Source: Paracoccus sp. (in: a-proteobacteria) (GTDB lineage Bacteria; Pseudomonadota; Alphaproteobacteria; Rhodobacterales; Rhodobacteraceae). From it: a stretch of 12,096 bases of DNA. Both the position numbers and the translations under genes were made by a program. Positions 1 to 7,775 of the stretch are shown piece after piece; the stretch's first letter is position 1, and each line of letters starts with the position of its first letter. Where the stretch lies: assembly GCA_018056045.1 (NCBI GenBank), contig JAGPGI010000006.1:7446-19541 (forward strand), given 5' to 3'. The notes beneath the pieces were generated by a model. That model searched no databases, had not been told where the DNA came from, and worked only from the letters and a program-made list of their open reading frames with translations.

Positions 1-62
1 GATTCTGGCGCTCTTTGTCGCCCAAGGCAAGCGATCCGGGGTCAATTCGCCTTGAGCTTGTC

Positions 63-809
63 CTAAAGCGTTGCCGAGAAGCGATGCCCGCGCGGAAAAT
101 AACGCCGTGTCAATGAAATCGGCATATTGTCCAGCCAGTCCAGCCGCTCGACCAGAAGCACCGGATCGGAGGGCGTGACGCCAAGCGCCTCGGCCACGAA
201 GCCCTTGCCGGCATCGGTGGCGCCCATCGACATATTGGCGCGGTTGATCGGGATATGGCCCAGCATCCATTCGCAGGGGCTGATCTGGTTCAGCGCCTCT
301 TTCGTCAGGCCGGGGGTGGCGAAGTGATTGATCCAGCGCTCTTCGCAGCAATAGGGCTGGCCGCTGGCGGTAAAGCGGGCGCGGGTGCGCAAGAGCTTGT
401 CCTCGGCCCGCAAAAGCATGGCCTGCGCGATCTCGGACGGGGGCGCCATCTCGGCGAAGTCCAGCATGCGATAGCCATAGACCTTGCCGACCGCCTCGAT
501 CTCGCGGCGCAGAAGAAAGCGCACGGCCTGCACATTCGGATGGGCGACGACGCGGGTGCCGACCTTGCGGCGCCGTTCCAGAATGCCGCTATCGGCCAAA
601 ACCTGCAGCGCGCGGTTGACGGTCGCGCGGGCGCAGCCGTATTCGGCCGCCAGTTCGGTTTCGGTGGGAATCAGCTCACCGGCGGGCCAGGTGCCGTTCT
701 GGATGCGCGCCAGCACATCCTCCTGCACGAATTGCCATGTCATGTTGCGGCGCTTTCGCACCTGTTCCTGGGGATACAGCGCCTGCATGACGTGTGTGTT
801 GAATTCCAT
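63..809 (-). CDS. GntR-family transcriptional regulator, HutC subfamily (UTRA effector domain)
   Basis: This is a DNA-binding one-component regulator, probably a repressor whose binding is relieved by a small ligand. The N-terminal winged helix-turn-helix spans about residues 24-90, with the GntR-like run LIPTETELAAEYGCARATVN and the wing-like ERRRKVGTRV. The UTRA ligand domain spans about 95-245, with the typical RTRARF, EERWIN and LLVERLDW segments. At 248 aa it has the usual length. The overall pattern resembles HutC, the histidine-utilisation repressor, but no hut gene is visible, so the ligand is unknown. The start is uncertain: the first ATG is at 809, in-frame ATGs follow at 788 and 743, and none has a strong Shine-Dalgarno. 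Family members usually begin just before the TWQ motif, which favours 743. It is divergent from the MFS exporter gene, which makes that gene and its own promoter the natural targets (inference). Confidence 0.88.
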   Translation of the reverse strand: MEFNTHVMQALYPQEQVRKRRNMTWQFVQEDVLARIQNGTWPAGELIPTETELAAEYGCARATVNRALQVLADSGILERRRKVGTRVVAHPNVQAVRFLLRREIEAVGKVYGYRMLDFAEMAPPSEIAQAMLLRAEDKLLRTRARFTASGQPYCCEERWINHFATPGLTKEALNQISPCEWMLGHIPINRANMSMGATDAGKGFVAEALGVTPSDPVLLVERLDWLDNMPISLTRRYFPRGHRFSATL

Positions 810-1048
810 GATTTTTCGAACTTATTTCAAGCGACTAAGCGAGATGGTCGGTTGCGGCTACGGGCCGTGGCCGGTTCAGGCGAATATGCATCAGTGGCGC
901 GAGGAAGTAAACTCGACGGTTCAGTTTGAAACAATCTTGTCCGCGGGAGCCAAAAGCCTGTCGCCGTTTGCGCCATCATCGGCCGCGATTGGTTGACTTT
1001 CAGCCATCCCGGTCCGAGAACCCGGAGGTAATCAGATGAGGTGAGTCC
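810..1048. promoter_or_regulatory. Divergent intergenic region between the GntR regulator and the MFS exporter
   Basis: This 239-bp non-coding spacer must carry the promoters of both flanking genes. It is less GC-rich than the genes. It contains an interrupted dyad at 909-927, AAACT-nn-AC-n-GT-nn-AGTTT, of the size bound by a dimeric GntR regulator. A TTGACT at 993-998 could be a -35 element for the rightward gene, but no convincing -10 lies at the expected distance (GAGAAC at a 17-bp spacing). A good Shine-Dalgarno GAGGTGA at 1038-1044 precedes the GTG start of the exporter. I found no strong leftward promoter. The operator role is inferred from position and symmetry only. Confidence 0.45.
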
Positions 1049-2239
1049 GTGACGGAAGCTGCAACTTTCCGTGAGCAGGCAGCGTCTGCCACGGCCTGGA
1101 ACGTGCTGATCGCCATCAGCCTGTGCCATATGATCAACGACATCATGCAATCGATGCTGGCGGCGATCTATCCGTTGCTGCAGCAGGAATTCACGCTGTC
1201 CTATTGGCAGATCGGGCTGATGACCTTTGCCTTTCAGGTGACGGCCTCGCTGTTGCAGCCGGTGGTGGGGATGATCACCGACAAGAAGCCGATGCCGCGC
1301 TCGCTGTCGGTGGGGATGGGCTCGACCTTTTTCGGGGTGCTGCTGCTGGCGCTTGCGCATGAATATTGGGTGCTGCTGACCGGTGCGATGCTGATCGGCA
1401 TCGGCTCGGCGGTGTTTCATCCCGAAAGCTCGCGCGTGGCGCGGATCGCGTCGGGCGGGCGGTTCGGGACGGCGCAGTCGCTGTTCCAGCTGGGCGGGAA
1501 TTTCGGCACCGCGCTGGGGCCGTTGTTGGCCGCGTTCATCGTGGTGCCGCTGGGGCGGCCTTCGGTTGCGATCTTCTCGGTGGCGGCGATGCTGGGCTCG
1601 GCCATCCTGTGGCGGGTCGGAACCTGGGCCGAGGGGCGGCGTCGCGCCGGGGGGCACAAGCCTGTGGCGCCCTCGCCCTTTTCGCGGCAGCGGGTGGCCA
1701 TGGCCATCGTGGTGCTGGCGCTGCTGACCTTTACCAAGAACATCTATACGGCCAGCATTTCCAGCTATTACACCTTTTTCCTGATCGAGAAGTTCGATCT
1801 GACCACCCAGCAGGCGCAGTTGATGCTGTTCCTGTTTCTGGGCGGCATGGCCGGGGGCGTCATGCTGGGCGGGCTGGTCGGCGACAAGATCGGGCCGCTG
1901 AAGGTGATCTGGTTCTCGATTCTGGGGATTTTGCCCTTCACGCTGGCGTTGCCGCATGTCGGGCTGGCCGCGACCGGGGTGCTGACGGTGGTGATCGGGT
2001 TGATCCTCGCCTCGGCCTTTCCGGCGATCGTGGTGTTTGCGCAAGAGCTGGTGCCGGGGCGGACCGGGCTGATCGCCGGCATTTTCTTTGGCTTTGCCTT
2101 TGGCATGGGTGGGATTGCCGCCGCCGTGCTGGGGGTGATCGCCGATGCACGCGGGATCGAATATGTCTATCAGATCTGCGCCTATCTGCCGCTGATGGGG
2201 CTGTTGACGATCTTTTTGCCGCGTATGGAACGGTTGTGA
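1049..2239 (+). CDS. fsr: MFS transporter, fosmidomycin-resistance (Fsr) family
   Basis: This inner-membrane efflux protein of the major facilitator superfamily has 396 aa and about twelve hydrophobic segments split by a basic central loop near residues 190-210. It matches the Fsr family: an N-terminal HMINDIMQSMLAAIYPLL region, then YWQIGLMTFAFQVTASLLQP, the cytoplasmic MITDKKPMPRSL loop, and HPESSRVARIASGGR followed by AQSLFQLGGNFGTALGP. Characterised Fsr proteins export fosmidomycin by proton antiport, but the natural substrate is usually unknown and the exporter may serve another metabolite here. The start is GTG at 1049, preceded by GAGGTGA four bases upstream. A more distant GGAGG at 1023-1027 has no start at a suitable distance. 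The gene is divergent from a GntR regulator, so it is probably ligand-induced. It is followed by a hairpin repeat and then allA in the same direction. Confidence 0.9.
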   Translation: MTEAATFREQAASATAWNVLIAISLCHMINDIMQSMLAAIYPLLQQEFTLSYWQIGLMTFAFQVTASLLQPVVGMITDKKPMPRSLSVGMGSTFFGVLLLALAHEYWVLLTGAMLIGIGSAVFHPESSRVARIASGGRFGTAQSLFQLGGNFGTALGPLLAAFIVVPLGRPSVAIFSVAAMLGSAILWRVGTWAEGRRRAGGHKPVAPSPFSRQRVAMAIVVLALLTFTKNIYTASISSYYTFFLIEKFDLTTQQAQLMLFLFLGGMAGGVMLGGLVGDKIGPLKVIWFSILGILPFTLALPHVGLAATGVLTVVIGLILASAFPAIVVFAQELVPGRTGLIAGIFFGFAFGMGGIAAAVLGVIADARGIEYVYQICAYLPLMGLLTIFLPRMERL

Positions 2240-2285
2240 TCCCGGCCCCGGGGGCGCTGCCCCCGGACCCCCGGGATATTTGGAC
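2239..2285 (+). repeat. GC-rich double-hairpin repeat between fsr and allA
   Basis: An outer inverted repeat ATCCCGG (2239-2245) / CCGGGAT (2271-2277) encloses a perfect 8-bp stem CCGGGGGC (2248-2255) / GCCCCCGG (2259-2266) with a GCT loop. An ATATTTGGACA tail follows. The outer arm starts at the last base of the fsr stop codon. There is no T-run, so it is not a classic intrinsic terminator, although it could stabilise the mRNA 3' end or weaken read-through. From memory, similar stop-codon-proximal sequences (a GC hairpin followed by GATATTTG and ATGAAAG) recur widely in Rhodobacterales genomes. Only one copy lies in this window, so repetition is established knowledge rather than something seen here. 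Confidence 0.6.
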
Positions 2286-2295
2286 ATGAAAGAAA

Positions 2296-2775
2296 ATGAA
2301 GAAAATCACGATCAGGCCGATCTCGGCCGAGGAATTCGCGCCCTTTGGTGAGCTGTTGGCGGTGCGGGCGCAGGCGAGCAAGATGATCAATGCCGGGCGC
2401 TGCGAGCGCCATCACGCGCTGGCCACCGTCGAGCGTGGCGGGGGCGAGGCGATCATTTCCATATTCCGGTCGGAGCCGGTGAGCCTGCCCTATGACTGCG
2501 CGCTGCTGGAGCGGCATCCGCTGGGTTCGCAGGCGTTCATGCCGCTGGGGCCGGATCCATGGCTGTCGGTCGTGGCGCCGGATGAGGGCGGGCGTCCGGG
2601 GGCGCCGATTGCGTTTCTGGTGCCTGCGGGCATGGGCGTGAACCTGCGCGCCGGGGTCTGGCACGGGGTACTGACGCCGCTGGACCGTGCGGCCGATTTC
2701 ATGGTCGTGGATCGCGAAGGGGGCGGCGTGAACCTGGAAGAGGTCGTCATTCCTTCGGTCACCATCGAGGCATGA
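2296..2775 (+). CDS. allA: Ureidoglycolate lyase
   Basis: AllA is a cytoplasmic enzyme that splits (S)-ureidoglycolate into glyoxylate and urea, a late step of purine/allantoin breakdown. The 159-aa product has the family's usual length and fold signature: an N-terminal [13 protein letters not shown], the ISIFRSEP strand near residues 54-61, [15 protein letters not shown] at 70-84, [18 protein letters not shown] at 107-124, which ends in the conserved His 123, and FMVVDREG at 135-142. The ATG at 2296 lies in an A-rich GAAAGAAA context without a strong Shine-Dalgarno. The next ATG in frame would cut off the conserved N-terminus. The stop overlaps the rnhB start by four bases (ATGA), so the two are probably translated together. 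No other purine-degradation gene is in view. The neighbouring exporter does not clearly belong to this pathway. Confidence 0.9.
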   Translation: MKKITIRPISAEEFAPFGELLAVRAQASKMINAGRCERHHALATVERGGGEAIISIFRSEPVSLPYDCALLERHPLGSQAFMPLGPDPWLSVVAPDEGGRPGAPIAFLVPAGMGVNLRAGVWHGVLTPLDRAADFMVVDREGGGVNLEEVVIPSVTIEA

Positions 2776-3389
2776 GCGCGCCGGATTACGCGCTGGAGGA
2801 GGCGGCGCTGCGGGCGGGCGCGCGGGTCATCGCCGGGGTCGATGAGGTCGGGCGCGGACCCCTGGCCGGGCCGGTGACGGCGGCGGCGGTCATTCTGGAG
2901 ATCGGCCGTATTCCTGAAGGGATCAACGATTCCAAGAAATTATCGCCGAAACGTCGGGAAATTCTGGCGCAGGAGATCATGGCGGGCTGCGACTGGGCGG
3001 TCGGTCATGCCAGCGTCGAGGAGATCGACGCGCTGAATATCCTGCGCGCCTCACATCTGGCGATGTGCCGGGCGCTGGCCGGGCTGCGCCAGCGTCCCGA
3101 TCTGGCGCTGGTCGACGGCAATCTGCTGCCCCGCGATCTGCCCATGCCGGGGCAGGCCGTGGTCAAGGGCGATGCCCGGTCGCTGTCGATTGCCGCGGCC
3201 TCGCTGGTGGCGAAACTGTTGCGTGACCGCATCATGGTGGATTTGGCGCAACAGCACCCCGGCTATGGCTGGGAGGTGAATGCCGGATACCCGACCAAGG
3301 CGCACAGGCAGGCGCTGCTAGATTTGGGGGTGACCCCATATCATAGGCGCAGCTTTAAGCCGGTCCACAATATCTTGTGTAAAGAGTGA
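2772..3389 (+). CDS. rnhB: Ribonuclease HII
   Basis: RNase HII cleaves the RNA strand of RNA/DNA hybrids and nicks 5' of single ribonucleotides left in DNA, starting ribonucleotide excision repair in the cytoplasm. At 205 aa it has the usual length for a type II enzyme. The four acidic catalytic residues are visible: Asp24 and Glu25 in [14 protein letters not shown], Asp115 in ALVDGN and Asp134 in [17 protein letters not shown]. The C-terminus carries [17 protein letters not shown] and YHRRSFKP, both family hallmarks. The ATG overlaps the allA stop (ATGA). An intergenic space of about 100 bp follows before ccrM. Pairing of rnhB with ccrM is common in alphaproteobacteria (knowledge from memory). 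Confidence 0.96.
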   Translation: MSAPDYALEEAALRAGARVIAGVDEVGRGPLAGPVTAAAVILEIGRIPEGINDSKKLSPKRREILAQEIMAGCDWAVGHASVEEIDALNILRASHLAMCRALAGLRQRPDLALVDGNLLPRDLPMPGQAVVKGDARSLSIAAASLVAKLLRDRIMVDLAQQHPGYGWEVNAGYPTKAHRQALLDLGVTPYHRRSFKPVHNILCKE

Positions 3390-4623
<1,234 letters not shown>

Positions 4624-4675
4624 GTTTCGCCAGGTTCCGGCGCGAAGCGAGCTCTGGCGCGGCCGGGACCGCCTT

Positions 4676-4715
4676 GCCCCGCCCCAGCGGTGATGCCGCC
4701 GGGCGGGGCCTTTTT
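4676..4715 (+). terminator. Rho-independent terminator of ccrM
   Basis: A 9-bp perfect GC stem, GCCCCGCCC (4676-4684) with GGGCGGGGC (4701-4709), encloses a smaller stem GCGG (4687-4690) / CCGC (4696-4699) with loop TGATG. A run of five T follows at 4711-4715. It lies about 50 bases after the ccrM stop and only 30 bases before the chosen start of the next gene. Confidence 0.85.
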
Positions 4716-4745
4716 GATGATGTGGGTAATATGGTATCGGCGGGT

Positions 4746-5798
4746 ATGAGCCATCCCTATCTGAATCTGCCGGAAACGGCCTTTTGGCGGGCGGGCGTCG
4801 CCGATGCGGACCCGGCCGCGCCGTTGAATCTTTACCGCCCGAAGTTTCCGCTGGACCGCGATGCCGGGATCGCCACTGCCGGCAGTTGCTTTGCCCAGCA
4901 TGTCGGGCGCGCCCTGCGCGACGCCGGCATGAATGTTCTGGATGCCGAGCCGCCGCCGCTGGCCTGTCCGGATCCGGTGGCGCGGGCTTACGGCTTTGGT
5001 ATCTATTCGGGGCGCTACGGCAATATCTATACCGCGCGGCAACTGGCGCAGCTGATCGCGGACGCGCAGGCCGGCCATGTCGATCCGACGGCGATCTGGC
5101 CCCGCGCCGGGCGTTTTCATGACGCGCTGCGCCCGACGATCGAGCCCGGGGGCTTTGTCTCGGTCGAGGAGGTGCGGGCGCTGCGGCTGGACCACCTGAG
5201 GGCGCTCTGCGGGCTGTTTGCGGCCACAAGCTGCTTCATCTTCACGCTGGGGCTGACCGAGTGCTGGGCCGACCGGAAAAGCGGGCGTGTCTATCCGACC
5301 TGTCCGGGCGTCGTCGCCGGTGCCTTCGATCCCGCCCGCCATCAGTTCCTGAACCTGCGCCATGCCGAGGTGCTGGCTGATCTGGAGCGCGCGCGGGCGC
5401 TGCTCCATGAATTCAACCCGGCGATGCGGATGGTGCTGACCGTCTCGCCGGTGCCGCTGACGGCGACGGCCTCGGGCGGGCATGTGCTGGCGGCCAGCAC
5501 GCGCTCAAAGGCGGTTCTGCGCGCGGCGGCCGATGAGTTCGCGGAGCTTCATGACGATGTGGATTATTTTCCGGCCTATGAGATCGTCACCAATCCCGCG
5601 GCCAAGGGCGGCTTTTTCCACCCGAACCTGCGCGAGGTCACGGCCCCGGGCGTGCAGGCGGTGATGACGGTCTTTCTGGCCGCCCATGGCTTGCGCCGGC
5701 AGGCGCGGCCGCAACCAGATGCGGTCGGCCGCAGCGACGCCGAGATGGCCGAGGATCTGATCTGCGAGGAAATCCTGCTGGAGGCAAAGCGCAAATGA
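4746..5798 (+). CDS. GSCFA-domain protein (SGNH/PC-esterase-like hydrolase)
   Basis: This 350-aa protein carries the GSCFA domain, named for the motif seen here at residues 46-50 (TAGSCFAQHVG). The Ser of the motif is the presumed nucleophile. Further family landmarks are YGFGIYSGRYGNIYTARQL, FTLGLTECWADRKSG, YPTCPGVVAGAFD, LTVSPVPLTATASGGHVL and VDYFPAYEIV. His292 in FFHPNLREV is a candidate catalytic His. The domain belongs to the SGNH hydrolase clan, and its substrate is not established. There is no signal peptide or membrane segment, so a cytoplasmic place is likely. The start is uncertain: ATG 4746 gives the MSHPYLNLPETAFW N-terminus common in the family, while in-frame ATG 4731 adds five residues. 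Neither has a good Shine-Dalgarno. The open frame further upstream overlaps ccrM and is not convincing. The stop overlaps the next start (ATGA). Confidence 0.85.
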   Translation: MSHPYLNLPETAFWRAGVADADPAAPLNLYRPKFPLDRDAGIATAGSCFAQHVGRALRDAGMNVLDAEPPPLACPDPVARAYGFGIYSGRYGNIYTARQLAQLIADAQAGHVDPTAIWPRAGRFHDALRPTIEPGGFVSVEEVRALRLDHLRALCGLFAATSCFIFTLGLTECWADRKSGRVYPTCPGVVAGAFDPARHQFLNLRHAEVLADLERARALLHEFNPAMRMVLTVSPVPLTATASGGHVLAASTRSKAVLRAAADEFAELHDDVDYFPAYEIVTNPAAKGGFFHPNLREVTAPGVQAVMTVFLAAHGLRRQARPQPDAVGRSDAEMAEDLICEEILLEAKRK

Positions 5799-6574
5799 CT
5801 GCGCGCAGGGTGTTGTTTCTGGGCAATTCCTACACGGCGGCGCCGCGTATCGCGCTGCGCGACGATCCGGGGCGCTGGCCGGATATGCGGGTCTCGGTGC
5901 TGGCCATGCCCGGCGCCTCGCTGAACACGCTGGTGCTTGAGGATGGCCGTCTGGTGGCCCGTGGCGACAAGGCCCGCTACGACATGGAATATTACAATGA
6001 CCTGACGGAACTGCCCTTGCAGGGGTTTGACGCCTTCGTGGTGATCGGCGGGCTGAATTTCTTTTCGCTCATGCCGCTGCAGATCACCCATCGCAGCCTC
6101 GATTTCCCCTCGGTCATGCGCGGCGAGGCCTGCCAGCCTGTCTCGACCGGGCTCATGGATGCGATGATCCGCAGGCGCGTCGAGAACTCGGCGGGGCTGC
6201 ACGCGATCCGGCTTCTGGCCGGGCGGGGGCCAGTGCTTTTCATGGACGAGGTTTTCCCCTCGGCCGATTGCTGGCAGGATCCGCAGCGCTTCGACGACTA
6301 TATCTCCATGGCCGATCGCGGCGATGCGGCGGCCTTTCATGCGCGTTACCTGCGCATTCTGCACGAGACGCTGGGATCGGGCGCGACCTATCTGTCGCAA
6401 CCCGCCGAGACTATCGTCGAAGAGGTTTTTACCGCGCCGGAATGGATCCGCGGCGCGATCCGCATGCAGCCGCGCCGCGACGTGCGCCATGAGGTCAGCG
6501 ATTTCGGTCACGCCAATCCGGCCTATGGCGCGGTGCAGGCGGATCTGATCGCCCGAAGCCTCGCCGTGCTATAG
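5795..6574 (+). CDS. Putative SGNH-like hydrolase partnered with the GSCFA protein
   Basis: I do not recognise a named family. The 259-aa product reads as an SGNH-fold enzyme. VLFLGNSYTAAP (residues 7-18) fits block I with Ser12 in a GNSY setting, FVVIGGLNFF (81-90) fits block III with Asn88, and DFGHANPAYGAVQADLI (236-252) fits the block V Asp-x-x-His with Asp236 and His239. It has no signal peptide. Long internal stretches (LMDAMIRRRVENSAGLHAIRLL, LFMDEVFPSADCW) look like lid or insertion segments. It starts inside the stop of the GSCFA gene (ATGA overlap), so the two are probably made in fixed proportion and act together, perhaps on an acylated carbohydrate or lipid (inference). Its stop codon is shared with the convergent AlkB-type gene in the palindrome CTATAG. 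Confidence 0.7.
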   Translation: MTARRVLFLGNSYTAAPRIALRDDPGRWPDMRVSVLAMPGASLNTLVLEDGRLVARGDKARYDMEYYNDLTELPLQGFDAFVVIGGLNFFSLMPLQITHRSLDFPSVMRGEACQPVSTGLMDAMIRRRVENSAGLHAIRLLAGRGPVLFMDEVFPSADCWQDPQRFDDYISMADRGDAAAFHARYLRILHETLGSGATYLSQPAETIVEEVFTAPEWIRGAIRMQPRRDVRHEVSDFGHANPAYGAVQADLIARSLAVL

Positions 6575-7705
6575 GGCGTTGCGGGGCATGGGGTTCGCGC
6601 CCTTGTCATAGGCGCTCCAATCCTTGATCTCGGGGTAGAACTGCTTGCGCCAGGCGCGCACGCGCGGGTTCATCCAGCGCCGCCAGACCGAGGGCACCAG
6701 CGCCACCGTCGCCATCAGCGGATAGCCGGCGGGCAGTTGCGGGGCCTCGTCCTGATCATAGGTCTGCAGCAGGGGGAAGCGCCGGTCGGGCTTGTAATGG
6801 TGGTCGGAATGGCGCTGCAGGTTGATCATCAGCCAGTTGGTGACAGTATGGCTGGAATTCCAGCTATGGCGGGGCTGCACATGCTCATAGCGGCCCTCGC
6901 CGAGATGTTTGCGGGTCAGGCCGTAATGCTCGACATAATTGGTCAGCTCAAGCTGCCAGACCGCGACCAGCGCCTGCCACATGAATAGCAAGAGCCCCTG
7001 CCAGCCACCGATCGCGACGGCGAAGGCCAGCATGGCCAGTTGCAGCGCCGCATAGCGCCAAAAGGGGTTGCTGCGATCCAGAGGCTTGCGGCCGGCGCGC
7101 GCCAGCTTGCGCGTCTCGGCCTGCCAGGCGCTGCCCGGCCCCTTGGTCAGCACGGCCCAGAAATAATGCCAAAAGCCCTGCCCATAGCGCGCCGACACCA
7201 GATCACGCGGCGTCGCCACCCAGCTGTGATGGACCAGCAGATGCTCGGACCGGAAATGGCCGTAAAGGGTCGAGTTCATCAGCAGATCGGCCAGCCAGCG
7301 CTCAAGCGCGTTTTTCTGGTGCATCAGCTCATGGGCATAGACGATGCCGATGGTGCCCGAGACGATGCCAAGCCCCCAGAACAGGCCCAGCTGTTCCAGG
7401 AATGAATAGTCGCTGCGCGTCACATACCAGATGGCGCCAAAGATGGTCGCGGCCTGCAAGGGGAACCAGATGATGGTGATGGCGCGATACCAGAAAAGCT
7501 GGCTTTCCGGCGTCTCGGTATCGGGGTTTTCCTGATTCAGGCCGATCAGCTTGTCGAGGATGGTGGTGATATACCATGCATAGCTGGGCAGCAGCATGAA
7601 CCAGTAGCCGCCCTTGACCACGGCAATGGCCGCCAGCGGGATCATCCCCAGAGACAGCCAGAAGGGCAAGGCATTGATAAAGCGGGAACGTAAGGGAGTT
7701 TGCAT
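6569..7705 (-). CDS. alkB: AlkB-type integral-membrane alkane 1-monooxygenase / fatty-acid-desaturase-like di-iron hydroxylase
   Basis: AlkB enzymes hydroxylate the terminal carbon of medium-chain alkanes at a membrane di-iron site fed by rubredoxin. The 378-aa product has about six hydrophobic segments and the full set of family motifs: HELMHQ (125-130), EHLLVHH (154-160), NYVEHYGL (256-263) and LQRHSDHHY (296-304). VATPRDLVSARYGQ after the second box also fits. Two boxes differ slightly from the usual HExxHK and EHxxGHH: Gln for Lys and Val for Gly. No rubredoxin, rubredoxin reductase or alkane regulator is nearby, so the substrate could be an alkane or another hydrophobic chain. The ATG at 7705 has no clear Shine-Dalgarno. 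The gene lies 70 bp downstream of mutY on the same strand. It ends tail-to-tail with the SGNH-like gene, overlapping by six bases. Confidence 0.88.
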   Translation of the reverse strand: MQTPLRSRFINALPFWLSLGMIPLAAIAVVKGGYWFMLLPSYAWYITTILDKLIGLNQENPDTETPESQLFWYRAITIIWFPLQAATIFGAIWYVTRSDYSFLEQLGLFWGLGIVSGTIGIVYAHELMHQKNALERWLADLLMNSTLYGHFRSEHLLVHHSWVATPRDLVSARYGQGFWHYFWAVLTKGPGSAWQAETRKLARAGRKPLDRSNPFWRYAALQLAMLAFAVAIGGWQGLLLFMWQALVAVWQLELTNYVEHYGLTRKHLGEGRYEHVQPRHSWNSSHTVTNWLMINLQRHSDHHYKPDRRFPLLQTYDQDEAPQLPAGYPLMATVALVPSVWRRWMNPRVRAWRKQFYPEIKDWSAYDKGANPMPRNAL

Positions 7706-7775
7706 GGGATAACGTGGCCGCGCTGTTGGAATGGCGCAACTATGACGGGTTTGTTCGGCGCTGACTATAGTGACC

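Noticed and set aside
2..55. Possible C-terminal tail of a plus-strand gene (reading ILALFVAQGKRSGVNSP then TGA)
   Set aside because: Only 17 residues are visible, other frames are also open here, and no family can be recognised. It would converge with the GntR gene, but this is not enough to call a gene.
827..2287. Long minus-strand open frame of 486 codons opposite the exporter gene
   Set aside because: It is rich in Arg, Gln, His and Pro with no recognisable domain, and lies antisense to a clear MFS gene. It is a typical GC-rich shadow frame.
7764..7771. ACTATAGT palindrome containing a TATAGT -10-like element between mutY and the AlkB-type gene
   Set aside because: No -35 lies at a suitable distance on the minus strand, so a promoter for the AlkB-type gene cannot be supported from it.
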